Part shown: piece after piece, positions 44,890 to 56,230 of the stretch
Numbering within the stretch: position 1 is the first letter of the stretch
How the letters are laid out: every line of letters starts with the position of its first letter
Assembly (NCBI GenBank): GCA_029339505.1
Contig: JAQISU010000132.1
Location: 5,822,501 to 5,886,500 of the forward strand
Length of the DNA: 64,000 bases
Direction: 5' to 3'
Source: Unio delphinus
Taxonomy: Eukaryota; Mollusca; Bivalvia; Unionida; Unionidae
The notes under the pieces: model-generated
Databases searched by the model: none
The model's input: only the letters and a program-made list of their open reading frames with translations
What the model was told of the DNA's origin: nothing
Made by a program: the position numbers and the translations under genes

Positions 44890-45192
44890 CATACTGGTGA
44901 CCTAAGTGCTTAGAGCATCCACCTCAGATTTGAACCCAAGCCAAGTCGTACGAGAGACTAACAGAAATAGTACCAGCAGCTGGCCCGCTTGGCACCCAAC
45001 ATCAAGAGGTTAGTGTTAAAACTGGTTGGCATGGTGTCAGGAAAATTTGATTAGTGGAACATTATGCTACGTGTATGCAGTATGATGTCCCAGTGCTAGA
45101 CATCATTATAAACTGTCACACTGCAGACATCATAGTGATATGATTGAATTTTTTTAAAGCTAAGTTTAAAATCTGAATCAAACACACACAAT
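44890..45192 (+). mobile_element. tRNA-derived SINE, family A (copy 5)
   Basis: The head (CTTAGAGCATCCACCTCAGA) is followed by the body ATGGTGTCAGGAAAATTTGA, AGTGCTAGACATCATTATAA and the tail TTTAAAATCTGAATCAAACA with a short CA run. The tail is diverged, and the B box (TTTGAACCCAAG) is degenerate. Confidence 0.85.
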
Positions 45193-45204
45193 ATTGAATC
45201 TTGG

Positions 45205-46140
45205 TGCATATGTTGAATTGTGGTTCATGGACTTAATCAATATGCATAAACTGAATTGTGGTACATGGACTTAATCAATATGCATAAACTGAATTGTGAA
45301 GCATGGATTGAATCAATATGCATAAACTGAATTGAGGTGCATGGACTTAATCAATATGCATACACTGAATTGAGGTGCATGGATTGAATCAATATGCATA
45401 AACGGAATTGAGGTGCATGGACTGACTCAATATGCCTAAACTGAATTGAGGTGCATGGATTGAATCAATATGCATAAACTAAATTGAGGTGCATGGACTG
45501 ACTCAATATGCATAAACTGAATTGAGGTGCATGGACTTAATCAATATGCATACACTGAATTGAGGTGCATGGATTTCATCAATATGCATAAACGGAATTG
45601 AGGTGCATGGACTGACTCAATATGCATAAACTGAATTGAGGTGCATGGATTGAATCAATATGCATAAACTGAATTGAGGTGCATGGACTGACTCAATATG
45701 CATAAACTGAATTGAGGTGCATGGATTGAATCAATATGCATAAACTGAATTGAGGTGCATGGATTTCATCAATATGCATAAACGGAATTGAGGTGCATGG
45801 ACTGACTCAATATGCATAAACTGAATTGAGGTGCATGGATTTCATCAATATGCATAAACGGAATTGAGGTGCATGGACTGACTCAATATGCATAAACTGA
45901 ATTGAGGTGCATGGATTGAACCAATATGCATAAACTGAATTGAGGTGCATGGACTGACTCAATATGCATAAACTGAATTGAGGTGCATGGACTTAATCGA
46001 TATGCATAAACTGAATTGAGGTGCATGGACTTAATCAATATGCATAAACTGAATTGAGGTGCATGGATTGAATCAATATGCATAAACTGAACTGAGGTGC
46101 ATGGATTGAATCAATATGCATAAACTGAATTGTGGTGCAT
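45205..46140. repeat. Minisatellite, 38 bp unit, about 24 copies, 76-bp dimers
   Basis: The unit has AATATGCATAAACTGAATTG followed by AGGTGCATGGAYTGAMTC. Units ending GGACTGACTC and GGATTGAATC (or GGATTTCATC) alternate over much of the array, giving a 76-bp higher-order repeat. It begins about 13 bp after a SINE-A tail. Its 66-codon minus frame is an artefact. Confidence 0.95.
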
Positions 46141-47111
46141 ATCAGGGTCTCAATACATTACGAAATATGAAGTTGATCAACTCTTCATGCCAAAATCACA
46201 AGAGTGGCAAATATCAAAAGTTAAAACTGCAGTCTTATGAGTAATTTTTGTTTTATTTTTTTTATTCATGGAGAAAATAGATGCCTAATAATCATACAAC
46301 TTCAGGAGATTTCTACTCCACAAAATTTTTACTTTCTCTTTCATTTGAGAGTTCGAATCAATGGTAACTGTCAAACTGTGTCTGGGACTAATTAATAGTA
46401 TATATGAAAAGGGAATTAATAGTTTTTGTTTTAGTCTTTAACATTTCCAGATTGGTTGTTGTTTTTATTGGATCAATTACAAGGACCATCTTGTGCTCTA
46501 TTTTAACTCACCATATAGTCACAGTGGCTTGATCATTAGCATGTTGCAGTCTTGACCGAATGGGTGTGGGATCCAATCCTACCATCAGACCAGCCTGGGT
46601 CAACCACATGAACAAGGCACCTTATCTTGTTTCCACAGCACTTAGTAGCCGGCTTGAGATAAATGTACATGTACCATAAAATACCAGGTCAAAAACTAGT
46701 CCAGATTCCTTCAAGTGCTTTAGCTTTATTTTCATGGATGCTTCTCATGCAGGTACATTGTATATTTAATTAGATATATATTATATAATAACATAAACAA
46801 AGACAATCATCGTAAGTCCATTTGTCTGTCTGTTTCAGAAAAAGCAAGAAATACCAGACCAACAGTGCCAACATATTTTAATGCATACAAACATGAAATC
46901 ACAATGTCACCATAAATACTTGTTCATTTGTAATCTGGTTTTTCAACAGATTTCTTGAGACATAATGAAAATCTCGAAGAGACAGAAATTTATTCTCCAG
47001 TCAGCTTGGATTCTTTATTATTCATGGATTAAACTGATGCTTAAGATTTCATACTTTTTATATTTATTCTCCTCATCAGAATTGTTACTAACTTTCTGTT
47101 TCTTTAAAGTT
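46141..47111. other. Spacer with a possible third SINE family
   Basis: At about 46505-46690 a tRNA-like head is visible (GTGGCTTGATCATTAGCATG, then a B-box-like GGGATCCAATCC), followed by a body unlike families A and B. Only one copy is in the window, so the call is tentative. No gene is seen. Confidence 0.4.
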
Positions 47112-47365
47112 GGAATGATCACATTGGAGTGTGAAGTCGAAATGATCACTTTGGAGTGTGAAGTCAGAATGATCACTTTGGAGTGTGAAGTCAGAATGAT
47201 CACTTTGGAGTCTAAAGTCAGAACAATCACTTTGGAGTCTGAACTCAAAATGATCATTTTGGAGTCTAAAGTCAGAATGATCACTTTGGAGTCGGAAATT
47301 GGAATGATCACTTTGGAGTCGGAAGTTGGAAAGATCACTTTTGAGTTGGTAGTAGGAATGGTCAT
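47112..47365. repeat. Minisatellite, 27 bp unit, about 9 copies, open in frame
   Basis: The unit is GAAGTCAGAATGATCACTTT followed by GGAGTCT. As 27 is nine codons, both strands stay open: the plus frame 46965-47462 (165 codons) reads Met-Ile-Thr-Leu-Glu-Ser-Glu-Val-Arg-like repeats, and the minus frame 47018-47365 also stays open. The non-repeat ends of the plus frame have no recognisable domain. Expression is unproven; a repeat artefact is more likely than a gene. Confidence 0.85.
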
Positions 47366-48117
47366 TACTGGCAGGTTGTTTCTGAGATGGAGACCAATAA
47401 GAAAATATACACTTTTGAGTTATTGTGATTTAATAGTTCTGATATACATGTACAAATTTTGAATAATTCCAAAGCACAAAATAAAGTCACAGAGCATAAT
47501 GTATGCTAAATTCAAATGTACATTAATTAAACTCCTGAATTTTTAATCATTGACTGATTGAAATAAATTAATAGGCAGTTAAACATTTGCCAGGCTTTGG
47601 AAACCATCATATTTTCCAGTTTTGCCAAATTGATTATAAGTCAATGGGCAAAATCTGAGAAGGGCAGATATTGATCAAATTGTAAATCCACTCAAGTCTT
47701 TAATGACTCTCCTTCATCTGTGACTAATTTCAAATTTTATGTTTGATTTGGTCTGCATAGACACCAACAGATGTCATCATTTGAGTGAGTATTTGGCGAT
47801 ATAGGATGTCCAAAAATGATGGTTCAAGTTGCGTCTATGAAAGAGAAATTATAATAATGCATGAGGTTACTATTTATTGTATAATCCAGTTTTTAGCAGT
47901 CATCATGACTAATATTTCTGTAGTGTTGGTGACTTGCCATTTTTCCAGTATTGCTTGACTGTATCATGCGAAGTCAGGGCGGAGAAAAATCACCAAATTG
48001 AGGTATGCAGGTACTCTATATGCTTGGATGATGTCTCGGTATCTATTACTATTTGTATTAGTATTTGAGATCGTTATCATTTCATACTTGTTCTATCATT
48101 GTTGGTCTATCAGAAAA
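47366..48117. other. Gene-free stretch
   Basis: Nothing recognised apart from short, unsupported frames. Confidence 0.4.
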
Positions 48118-48425
48118 GGCCGCTTTTGTGGCCTGGTGTTTAGAGCTTCCACCTTGGATGCAGGAAGTCTTGGGTTCAATCCCCAGTTACCAAGGATTTA
48201 TAAAAATGGTACTAACAGCTGCATAACTTGGGACTCTGAATAAAGAGGTTAGAGTTAGGACTGGTCAGCCTGGTGTCAGGATAATGTGACTGGGTGGGAC
48301 ATATCTGCAGTATGATGCCCCAATGCTAGACATTACTATAAACTGTCAAACTGCAGATATCGTAGCTATAACACTGTAAAATTGTTAAAGCTATGTTAAA
48401 ACTCCAAATCACACACACACACATT
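48118..48425 (+). mobile_element. tRNA-derived SINE, family A (copy 6), well preserved
   Basis: The head has GCTTTTGTGGCCTGGTGTTT and the B-box-like GGGTTCAATCCCC. The body has TGGTACTAACAGCTGCATAA, TGGTGTCAGGATAATGTGAC and GATGCCCCAATGCTAGACAT. The tail is AAGCTATGTTAAAACTCCAA followed by ATCACACACACAC. Among the plus-strand copies this is one of the best for defining the family. Confidence 0.9.
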
Positions 48426-50074
48426 TTCAGAGCACACTTCTTTTGACTTTATTGTGGTTTGCTATAAATTTTGTAAATAAAAATGTACTTATGATAGGAT
48501 AGTCTTAATGAGGGTTTATGGTTTATTTTTATACTACTGTTTATTGCTTTGTAGATTTATATATAAGAGAATTGGAGATGTTTGGAAAACATTCTAAGAT
48601 TCTAGGAATGTTTGTAAGAGTGCACATGAATTGACATCTGTCAGAGTGAAAAGAAACATTTGAAAATGGTATGTAATATCTGATCTGCTGTGACACAATA
48701 TTTGGTTGGGTCCTGGGCTCTATTTCCATTTAATACATACGGTACAATTGTATGTTAACATGACCTTTATGAATTATTTTCAAGATGTTTCTGCTTAATT
48801 TAAAATGTAATAATTTTAGACCTTTATTTTTTATTTACCTATCCCCAATTCTTCTGCAATTAATCTTTTAATTTGTGTGAACTCATGTGATATAACTGCA
48901 TATCTAAATTACTTAGGTTAAAAAAAAAAATGTTTTGGCAACTATAATGAAACAGAATTTCATTTTTGGCATCCACATACGGCACGAAAGGGTGATGTCA
49001 AGAACAGTGTACACATTGGTTACTATAATCATATTGATGTAAATACTATGAAAGGTCAGTTTACACTTGGTGGTTCAGGAGGCATGCAAGACTAATGCAA
49101 AGTTAGGTCTGTTGCCACATAGTGGTTCAGGAAGTGGACTAAAAATACTGCTGACTTAGGTCAGTTTCCACCTTGTGGTTCAAGAAGAAATTTTCCAAAC
49201 TTAAAACATGGGGATACTAACATTACATTGCCTTAGAGCTTTGAAATTTCCATTTTCAAGTGCCTGGGAATGGGTAACTGAGTATCCAAATGTAGATTGA
49301 CCATTGGTCAATGTGAATTCTGATTCTACTTATGAGATAAAATCTCTGTCGTTGTACATAAGGATTTGACCATTACTAATTCTTTGTGACCAGTTTTTTT
49401 ATATTTTGTGTGATTTGTTTATCTCATGGTTTAACATATTGTGTTTTACATGTAGTATGTAATAGATAGCTTGTTTTGTCATTTACTTAATATCCTTAGA
49501 TTAGGAAGGAAAGATAAAGTATTAACCTCAATATGAGTAAAATATCTGAAACGTATTTGCCACTTAGAATGTTAATGTTTGTGGAAATGTTGAAGACTTC
49601 TAAGAATCTTCAGCACGTTCAAAGGAATACATCATCCATATTTGCTAACATTTTTGCTAGCCAAGGGTTTGTTGATCCACTTTATTCTGCATCAACCCCT
49701 TTAATAGCAAAAGCTGTATCTGTCTCTCATTCACCTGATTGGATGCAGCTTAAAGAAATCCATCCAATCAGACTGATAATTGTATTTACTTATGCATACA
49801 ATTGGGAATTGGAACACATCATAGATAGTTTTCTCCAGTTGATTCAATACATTTTTCCAAGTCAGGGAATGTGGAAATCATGTGATGATAATCATGAGTT
49901 ATGCACCCTGATTGGTCATTTGATTTAACTTGCCATGGGAAGTAACTCTTTCATCCAAAAGTGAGCACTTGTTCAAAAACTTATGCCACCAAGCTTCATT
50001 ATATCTTGATTTAGAGCAAAATATCATGTGTCAGTGATTACATTAAGGCTATTTTCTCAGATATTTTTGTATGT
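48426..50074. other. Gene-free stretch with one unrecognised frame
   Basis: A 131-codon frame at 49533-49928 (+) has normal-looking composition (containing LRMLMFVEMLKTSKNLQHVQ) but no domain I recognise, and no clear splice or polyadenylation context. It may be fortuitous. Around 49056-49190 the phrase CAGTTT(A/C)CAC(T/C)TGGTGGTTCA-like recurs three times, a faint tandem repeat. Confidence 0.3.
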
Positions 50075-50480
50075 GCTCATAAAACTAGGGGTGTTTTTAT
50101 CTTAGGTGAGGCGATTCACCAAAGTAAAATCACAGCGACCTATTTACACTCCAGTGAATATGTTATAACTTTTTTTTAGGATTTTTACTTATGAACTCCA
50201 GTGTGTCATAAATTATTGAGGATGAATTTATTTGTGAGATACCAATACACATTTTATTTTAGCCAATAGCTTTGTTTCATTGTTATGGCTTAAAAATTTT
50301 GCACATAATTTGATGTTTGGTTGTGTTAACATAAGATACTGAACAAATTATGTCAGCAAAGTATGCCCATCTTTTATTGGACATGTAAAGATTTAATATC
50401 ATGCAAAGTATGCCCATCTTTTATTGGACATGTATAGATTTAATATCATGCAAAGTATGCCCATCTTTTATTGGACATGT
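50075..50480 (+). repeat. Ancient duplicated segment, partner at 60165-60560
   Basis: This segment and 60165-60560 share ordered blocks in the same orientation: GGGGTGTTTTTATCTTAG / GGGGTGTTTCCATCTTAG, ACACTCCAGTGAATATGTTA / ACACTCCAGTGAACATGTTA, and GATACTGAACAAATTATGTC / GATACTGACAAAGTTATGTT followed by AGCAAAGTATG / AGCAATGTATG. Confidence 0.6.
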
Positions 50481-50700
50481 ATAGATTTAATATTATGCAA
50501 AGTATGTAGGTCTTGTATTGGACATATATTGATCTAATATCATGCAGATATAAGTCTGGTATTGGACATGAATAGACCTAGTATCATGCAAAGTATGTAA
50601 ATCATAGACATTTATAGATTTATTATCATGCAATTATGTAGTCTTGGATTGGACATGAATGTGTCCAATGCCATGCAGAGGATGCAAGTCTTATATTGAA
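50357..50700. repeat. Minisatellite, about 47 bp unit, about 6-7 copies
   Basis: The unit contains ATGCAAAGTATGCCCATCTT, TTATTGGACATGTATAGATT and TAATATC. The first three copies are nearly identical; later ones decay. A related degenerate version is near 60465-60545. Confidence 0.9.
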
Positions 50701-51319
50701 CATGTCATTGAAGTATACAAATCTACAGGTATTGAATTTGACCAATTTAGATTGAATCTCTTGCAAGAGTTTGGTTAACTACAGTCATTGGATGTAAGCC
50801 TGGCTGCTTTATCTGTTTGGACAATATTTTTTTTGATACTAAATTACATATATAATGCTTGAGAAGTTTTCATGAAACATTTTTATATTACATTTGTAGT
50901 ATTATTAATGTGTGAATTTTTTTTTTATTTGTGCTGAAATAAAGCTAGAAAGTGGCTTAGTTCTTGTGCTTTTGTCATTTACTTGTAACCCTTTTCGAAA
51001 TTGAAGTTTTTATCATCAAGATCTTTCACAACTGTGATAAGATTTCCTTTATAAAATTGGTGTGCTTATTTACTTCAAAGTAAACACAGAAATATCCAGG
51101 GAAGCATACTGTGCACGTTTGTTGGAGTTTATTACAAAAGTCAATATGGCACTAAAACTATTTCTCCGTTAGTATCTTAGGGCTGAGGGTAACCATAGTA
51201 ACCAAATATCATCTAGCAAACTGAAAGCTTGACTCCTTTGTTAAATACTCTTATTTTTTTAATTTTTATTTCATTTTTTTAATTTTTTTTATTTTGTTGC
51301 GTAGTAAATAAAATATTAA
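50701..51319. other. Gene-free stretch
   Basis: No gene recognised. A T-rich run (TTTTTTAATTTTTA-like) is near 51250-51295. Confidence 0.4.
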
Positions 51320-51761
51320 TGTGGTGTAAATACATGTTAGCATTGTGGTGTATATACCTGCATACGTGATAACATGTTGGTCAATATAGCAACATATATG
51401 TTAACATTGGTGTATATATACCTGCATACAATTTAACATTGTGGTGTATATATACCTGCATACAATTTAACATTGTGGTGTATATACCTGCATACATGTT
51501 AACATGGTGTATATACCTGCATAGATGTTAACATCGTGCTGTATATACCAGCATACAATTTAACATTGTGGTGTAAATACCTGCATATATGTTAACATTG
51601 TGGTGTACGGTATATACCTGCATACATGATAACATTATGGTGTATATATCCAAATACAAATTAACATTGTGGTGTATATACCTGCATACATGATAACATT
51701 GTAGGTTTATATATCCAAATACAAGTTAACATTGTGGTGTATATACCCGCATACATGTTAA
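51320..51761. repeat. Minisatellite, about 32 bp unit, about 13 copies
   Basis: The unit is GTTAACATTGTGGTGTATAT followed by ACCTGCATACAT. Most units contain TTAA. One more unit (TTAACATTGTGGTGTATATA) continues at 59744-59780 on the far side of the 8-kb transposon, so the element interrupts the array. Confidence 0.93.
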
Positions 51762-52051
51762 AGGCATACAACCTAAGTAAAAACGAATGAAATTATATAT
51801 TTATTTTTTCAGTTCACGATTACTTAATTAGATGAATAATTACGATTCAGGCTGTTTCTGAGGCCGAAATTAGGCTAGTATCGGAAATTTTGTGATAAAA
51901 AACGCGATTCTGAATTATTGTCTGCAGACAAAAATTCGCTGTTTGCCATGCCTATATTCATGTAACCTCTGTGTTGACCTCTCCCGAAGATTAAGAATTT
52001 TAGCCATGCGCAAACATGTGTTTACAAAAATAATGGCATGTTCACAACTAG

Positions 52052-52824
52052 ATCGAAAACCGAAACTTTGATTCTGAAAGGAGGGGGGAAAAAAAAGCTC
52101 TTTGGGCAAATTATGGCAGCACATGCATATGTATTGGTGACCAGCATGAACGATGGAATAAAAAGAAGTCCACTTTGAGCCTGGAAACTAATCCAGAGGT
52201 CGCCAAATTCTTTCTGGATACTGGTGAGTCTCAATTTTGCAATGAACAGTCAAGTTTTTATACCGCTATTTTATATCTGTATTGTTAACTCTTTATCAAA
52301 ACTCTTAAAATAACATATTTTATATAAACTGGCATTATTCCATTTAGCTTGAAACAAAATGTCACAGCCCTACAACAATATCGCTGAAAACCGCATGTAC
52401 ATACACCACTGCTGCTATTTTTGAGGCTATCAAAGGGGCATTAATGATCACCATTTTCGCTCGCAACCATAAGACTTTATTTAGAGGCAAGCAGTCACAT
52501 CTGTTTTTTTTTGTTTTTTGTTTTTAAATAAAAAAAATTATATATAATGTAAATGGTGATGGCTGTAAATGAAAGTAATGCAATACAGTTAAGTATATAT
52601 TATGCATACTATTATTTGTAAAGTATATAATATTATTGTGTCTAATAAAACATTTATTTTCCCTTGCTATATTAGGTAATGAATTGAATGGCATTGCAAG
52701 GAAAACATCAGAAGAATGTCACAAAAGACATGGCCACAACTTCTACACCTGGGCCAACAATTCATAGGATACAAATTCCTGCTGTGTCGGATATAACCAC
52801 ATCATAATCAGATATGGCATCTGT
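52052..52824 (+). pseudogene. Two putative exons near left end of the 8-kb transposon
   Basis: Positions 52052-52223 are open and end at a strong donor (G followed by GTGAGT). An acceptor-like TTTTCCCTTGCTATATTAG ends at 52675, and an exon of 149 bp runs to a donor GTAAGT at 52825. The frame from the first exon (ending ETNPEVAKFFLDTG) continues across the intron into ELNGIARKTSEECHKRHGHN and stays open for about 30 codons until TAG at 52765. Frame continuity across consensus splice sites suggests a former gene, perhaps the 5' part of the transposase. No zinc-coordinating THAP pattern can be confirmed. Confidence 0.4.
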
Positions 52825-53265
52825 GTAAGTATTACTACATTTTTTAAAACTTTTATGTATATTTACATGTTTACAAATATTTTGGTAGATGCACATCTAA
52901 GGATTTACCTGGAAATGTATCATTCTATATTAGTTTAATATTTTGCAGTTGGTAAAGATTGTACATTTTGTTAAAATCTGGTTTGTTTTATTTAGAATAA
53001 TATTTTTGTTGTAAATTGTTTGTTGGCATATGTCTATTTTTTGTTATTGATATGTTCCTCATCATGCTGTATGTATTTTAGTTAAAGGGCCTCAAGGGAG
53101 AATAGTCTTTGACTAAATTAGTCACCCCTTTAAATAAGTTATTATTATTATTATTTCTTGAAACATTATCATTCAGGTCATAATAACCAAGATAAATGAT
53201 AATTTCTTTTGATACAAAACTAAAGATTCCCAAGCTCAACATTAGTATTTACACATTTCAAAATT

Positions 53266-53862
53266 TTATTTGAAGGGATTCAGTCTTGTCTGAAGTTGAT
53301 GGAAAAGTCTAAAAGTTTTATCAACCCATTTGAGAAAGTATACTAACAAAAAAATTTGTGATACATACATAAAAGGGAATATTTGAGTTAAGTATACTAA
53401 AAAAACAACCATTATGATACATGCATGATATAATGTAACTAAACTAAAAGTAATGTATAGTATTGTACTGGTATTTGTGGATGGTATTTGTGTATGAAAC
53501 AGAAAGTTGCTCCCACAAAAGCTTTCTTTTCTGTGTATTATCAAAAAAGTAAAAATTGTGTATTTACAATTTATATTAAATATAGTATCAATGCATAATT
53601 GAAATAATGAAGATATACTGATTATCACAGAAAGAAAATGAGTACATTGTATTATAAATACAAACCACACTGAGGCCATAGTTATGGTTTGTCCATTTAA
53701 TACACATGGAGAGGGCAAGGGGGGTTTACCCAAATGCATATGCTTGTGTATGGGGGTGGGTGGTCTACTGATAATATACGTACACATATACCTCGATAGT
53801 AATTTGTCTAATATGTAACCTGCTTGACTGGGTTCAGTTGGTGTTTGAGTTTTAGTGGACAA
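53266..53862 (-). other. Unrecognised 198-codon frame inside the transposon
   Basis: The longest frame in the window outside the zinc-finger genes. The product would be hydrophobic, with several possible membrane segments (for example SVIISISSLF, HACIIMVVFLVYLTQIF). AT-rich codon use, no recognised domain and no supporting signals. It may be fortuitous; opposite strand to the transposase remnants. Confidence 0.2.
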
Positions 53863-54762
53863 TAGACAAACTTTTTAAAGTTATGCTGCTTATTTCTTTG
53901 ATGCAGCCAGACATTCAACATTGGTGGACTATCTGTTACATTAAATACATATTATTGTTAATCCTTGATCTTTTCTGTGTGGATTAAATATTGGCTGTTC
54001 TACAGAATGGGGAGGGCAATCGCATGTATGCAGATGGTGTGTGTGTGTAAATAAAAAGTATGCATGTGTACAGGGAGAGAGGGGTCAAGCTTTGCCCAAT
54101 TTTTGCACACATGTCCATAGTTGGAATCAGATTTTGTTTCTGGACTTTTTACTTTTTTGCTTGCAATCTAATTCAAACCGGTCTGAGCTATACACATACA
54201 GGTGAACAATTGCAAAAGTAGGATAAATTGGGGATGGAAGTAAAATGTGGCCAGGAGGAAAATGATGGGTCAGAAGAAGAAAAAACTCCCACTTTTACCC
54301 TTATGCCGAATGATGTTTCTAGCACACCTAGGAGTATATCTAATCAAATCTCTTGGAAACAGATGTATTTCAATGTATTCAAAATTAGCCCACAAATGCG
54401 CTCCCTACCCCCAGGTGACAAGGAAAAAAAAATAGTATGGGTGGAATGAGTTGATTATTCTCTGCCTGTATAATGCTACTGTACATTGTGTTATGGCTAT
54501 TGGATTTAATTTATTTATTTTTTTTAATTGTTAAATCCAAATTTATCATTTAGGGTTTAATATCCTTTAATTGGGAAATTATTCTAGAAAGTTTAGGCTG
54601 ACCATCCTTTAATTGTAAACAAGTTTTTGACCTTGGCTTGTTGACCCAATTCCTGACCTTGCTTTGGACATTGTCAACAAGTCTCTAACACTATTGGTTA
54701 ATTTCAAGGACAACTTTTTTTTTTTAGTAATTAGTGGCTTATTTTCTTCTGGATCATTCTAT

Positions 54763-55313
54763 TATTACGTGACTAGGTGAAGGTAGACTCTTCCTCTGAC
54801 CTTCTATCAATTTCTAGAAAAGCGCATGATCACTTGTTTACTTCAGAAGAACAGTTATATATAGCTGTATTTTGGAAGCTAACATTAGTAGAATCTCTGG
54901 GCTTTAAGATATTAGTTGTGTATATTTATTTGAGTTATAATTATTATGGATTTTGTGTCAATTCATTGAAGAAAGAGGATTTATTATCTATTTGGAGGAG
55001 AAAACATGTGCTCATAATTCATTTGGATGATAAATTAAACAAGAACTGCATCACGTGACATTGTCAGCCATTTTGGATTACATCGTCAAGATTCGAACCT
55101 GGAACTATTAGAACATTTATTTATCAGGACTTGCAATTCCATTAGTGGATTATTGTGTGAATTCTATATTTGTTGAATTTGATTCTCTAAAACTGTAAGT
55201 TTATTTATTTCATGAAAATAATTGTACTTAATAAATTCATTGTTAAAGTTTTACAAGCTTGTTAGTTTTCACTCTTTCTGTGTTGCTGCTTATTCGAGCC
55301 TAAGCACGTAACA
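54763..55313 (+). mobile_element. Probable solo LTR, about 550 bp
   Basis: The outer ends are short inverted repeats, TATTACGTG on the left and CACGTAACA on the right (8 of 9 match). A TATA-like TTATATATAGC lies near 54853 and an AATAAA near 55231, an LTR-like layout. No LTR-retrotransposon coding region adjoins, so a solo LTR is the simplest reading. No clear 5-bp target duplication is visible, which keeps confidence moderate. The 93-codon frame at 54777-55058 lies inside it and is not supported as a gene. Confidence 0.4.
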
Positions 55314-55414
55314 ATTGGCATTTTCATCGAAACAGATTAATGGGGATTTATAAATGTTAATAGTTCTCTGCATCTGAATCAATTTATTTATTTAGTCATT
55401 TTACTTTGTTTCAG

Positions 55415-56230
55415 AAGTACAGCAGAACTGGAGAATTTCCAGAAGTTTGATTTTATTGTATGCCTCCAAAAGACATTCATATAAGCCATCAGCTTTCAGA
55501 GCTAGGAATCTGTTGGCAGCTCTTGATTATAACAATCATATAGACAGAGATGTGATTGTAAACACAGATGGAACAATAAGGTAATAAACGTTATTCTTGT
55601 TAAAATATTAATGCTTTACCTGAAAGTTGATAAACCATCTGTTTGTGGTACAATTTTATCTTTTACAGAAGACATTTTTTAAAATAAATTTCAAAAACCA
55701 ATTTTGGTTAGAATTAGTCTAATGTAATTAGAAAATTCTGTAAAGAATCTAAACATTTTTATGATAGATGGGTAAGGTACAGATTTGCTATTTTGACATT
55801 TTCATCTGTAGCAAAATGATTTGTTACATGTAATTGTATGCAGTTTTTATTTGGACTTTTGAGAATTAAAAACATATAAAATGACATTGTCAGTGAAATG
55901 TTTGCATTTTCTTGTCAGATACCAAAGGTCATTCAACAAAAACGTGAGAGATGGTCTGCATACCCAAAGAAAGCTGATCAACAGTACCTGTATATTTCAG
56001 AAATAAGTATGAAAATATTGAAATGAGGTTAGATGATAGAGTTGGCATGAACCAGCCAGTTGTTTTGGACATAAATGATCCTAGGTGAATATCTGATGTA
56101 CTTGCTCCAATACCACCACCACCTACAGAAGAGATTGTTACAAAGCAGAAATCTCATTTTAAGTTAAAATGATTTAGGCCTTTTAGTCAGGTAACACCTG
56201 TTGCTATCAAATTGTTATGGAGAGACTATT
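55415..56230 (+). pseudogene. Decayed transposase C-terminal exons (Kolobok-like)
   Basis: Exon 1 (55415-55580) follows an acceptor TTTACTTTGTTTCAG, is open throughout, contains KPSAFRARNLLAALDYNNHI and ends at donor GTAATA. Exon 2 starts at 55919 after TTTTCTTGTCAG, and the frame continues as DGTIRYQRSFNKNVRD across the junction. A frameshift near 55945 moves the likely continuation to a second frame (WSAYPKKADQQYLYISEI), then a third (YENIEMRLDDRVGMNQPVVL, IPPPPTEEIVTK) up to about 56230. I recall the pattern LAALDHN..., R, DG..Y...., W..P.K...Y.YI from C-terminal segments of transposases associated with Kolobok elements. That is recollection, not a search result. Stops and frameshifts show that it is inactive. 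Confidence 0.6.
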
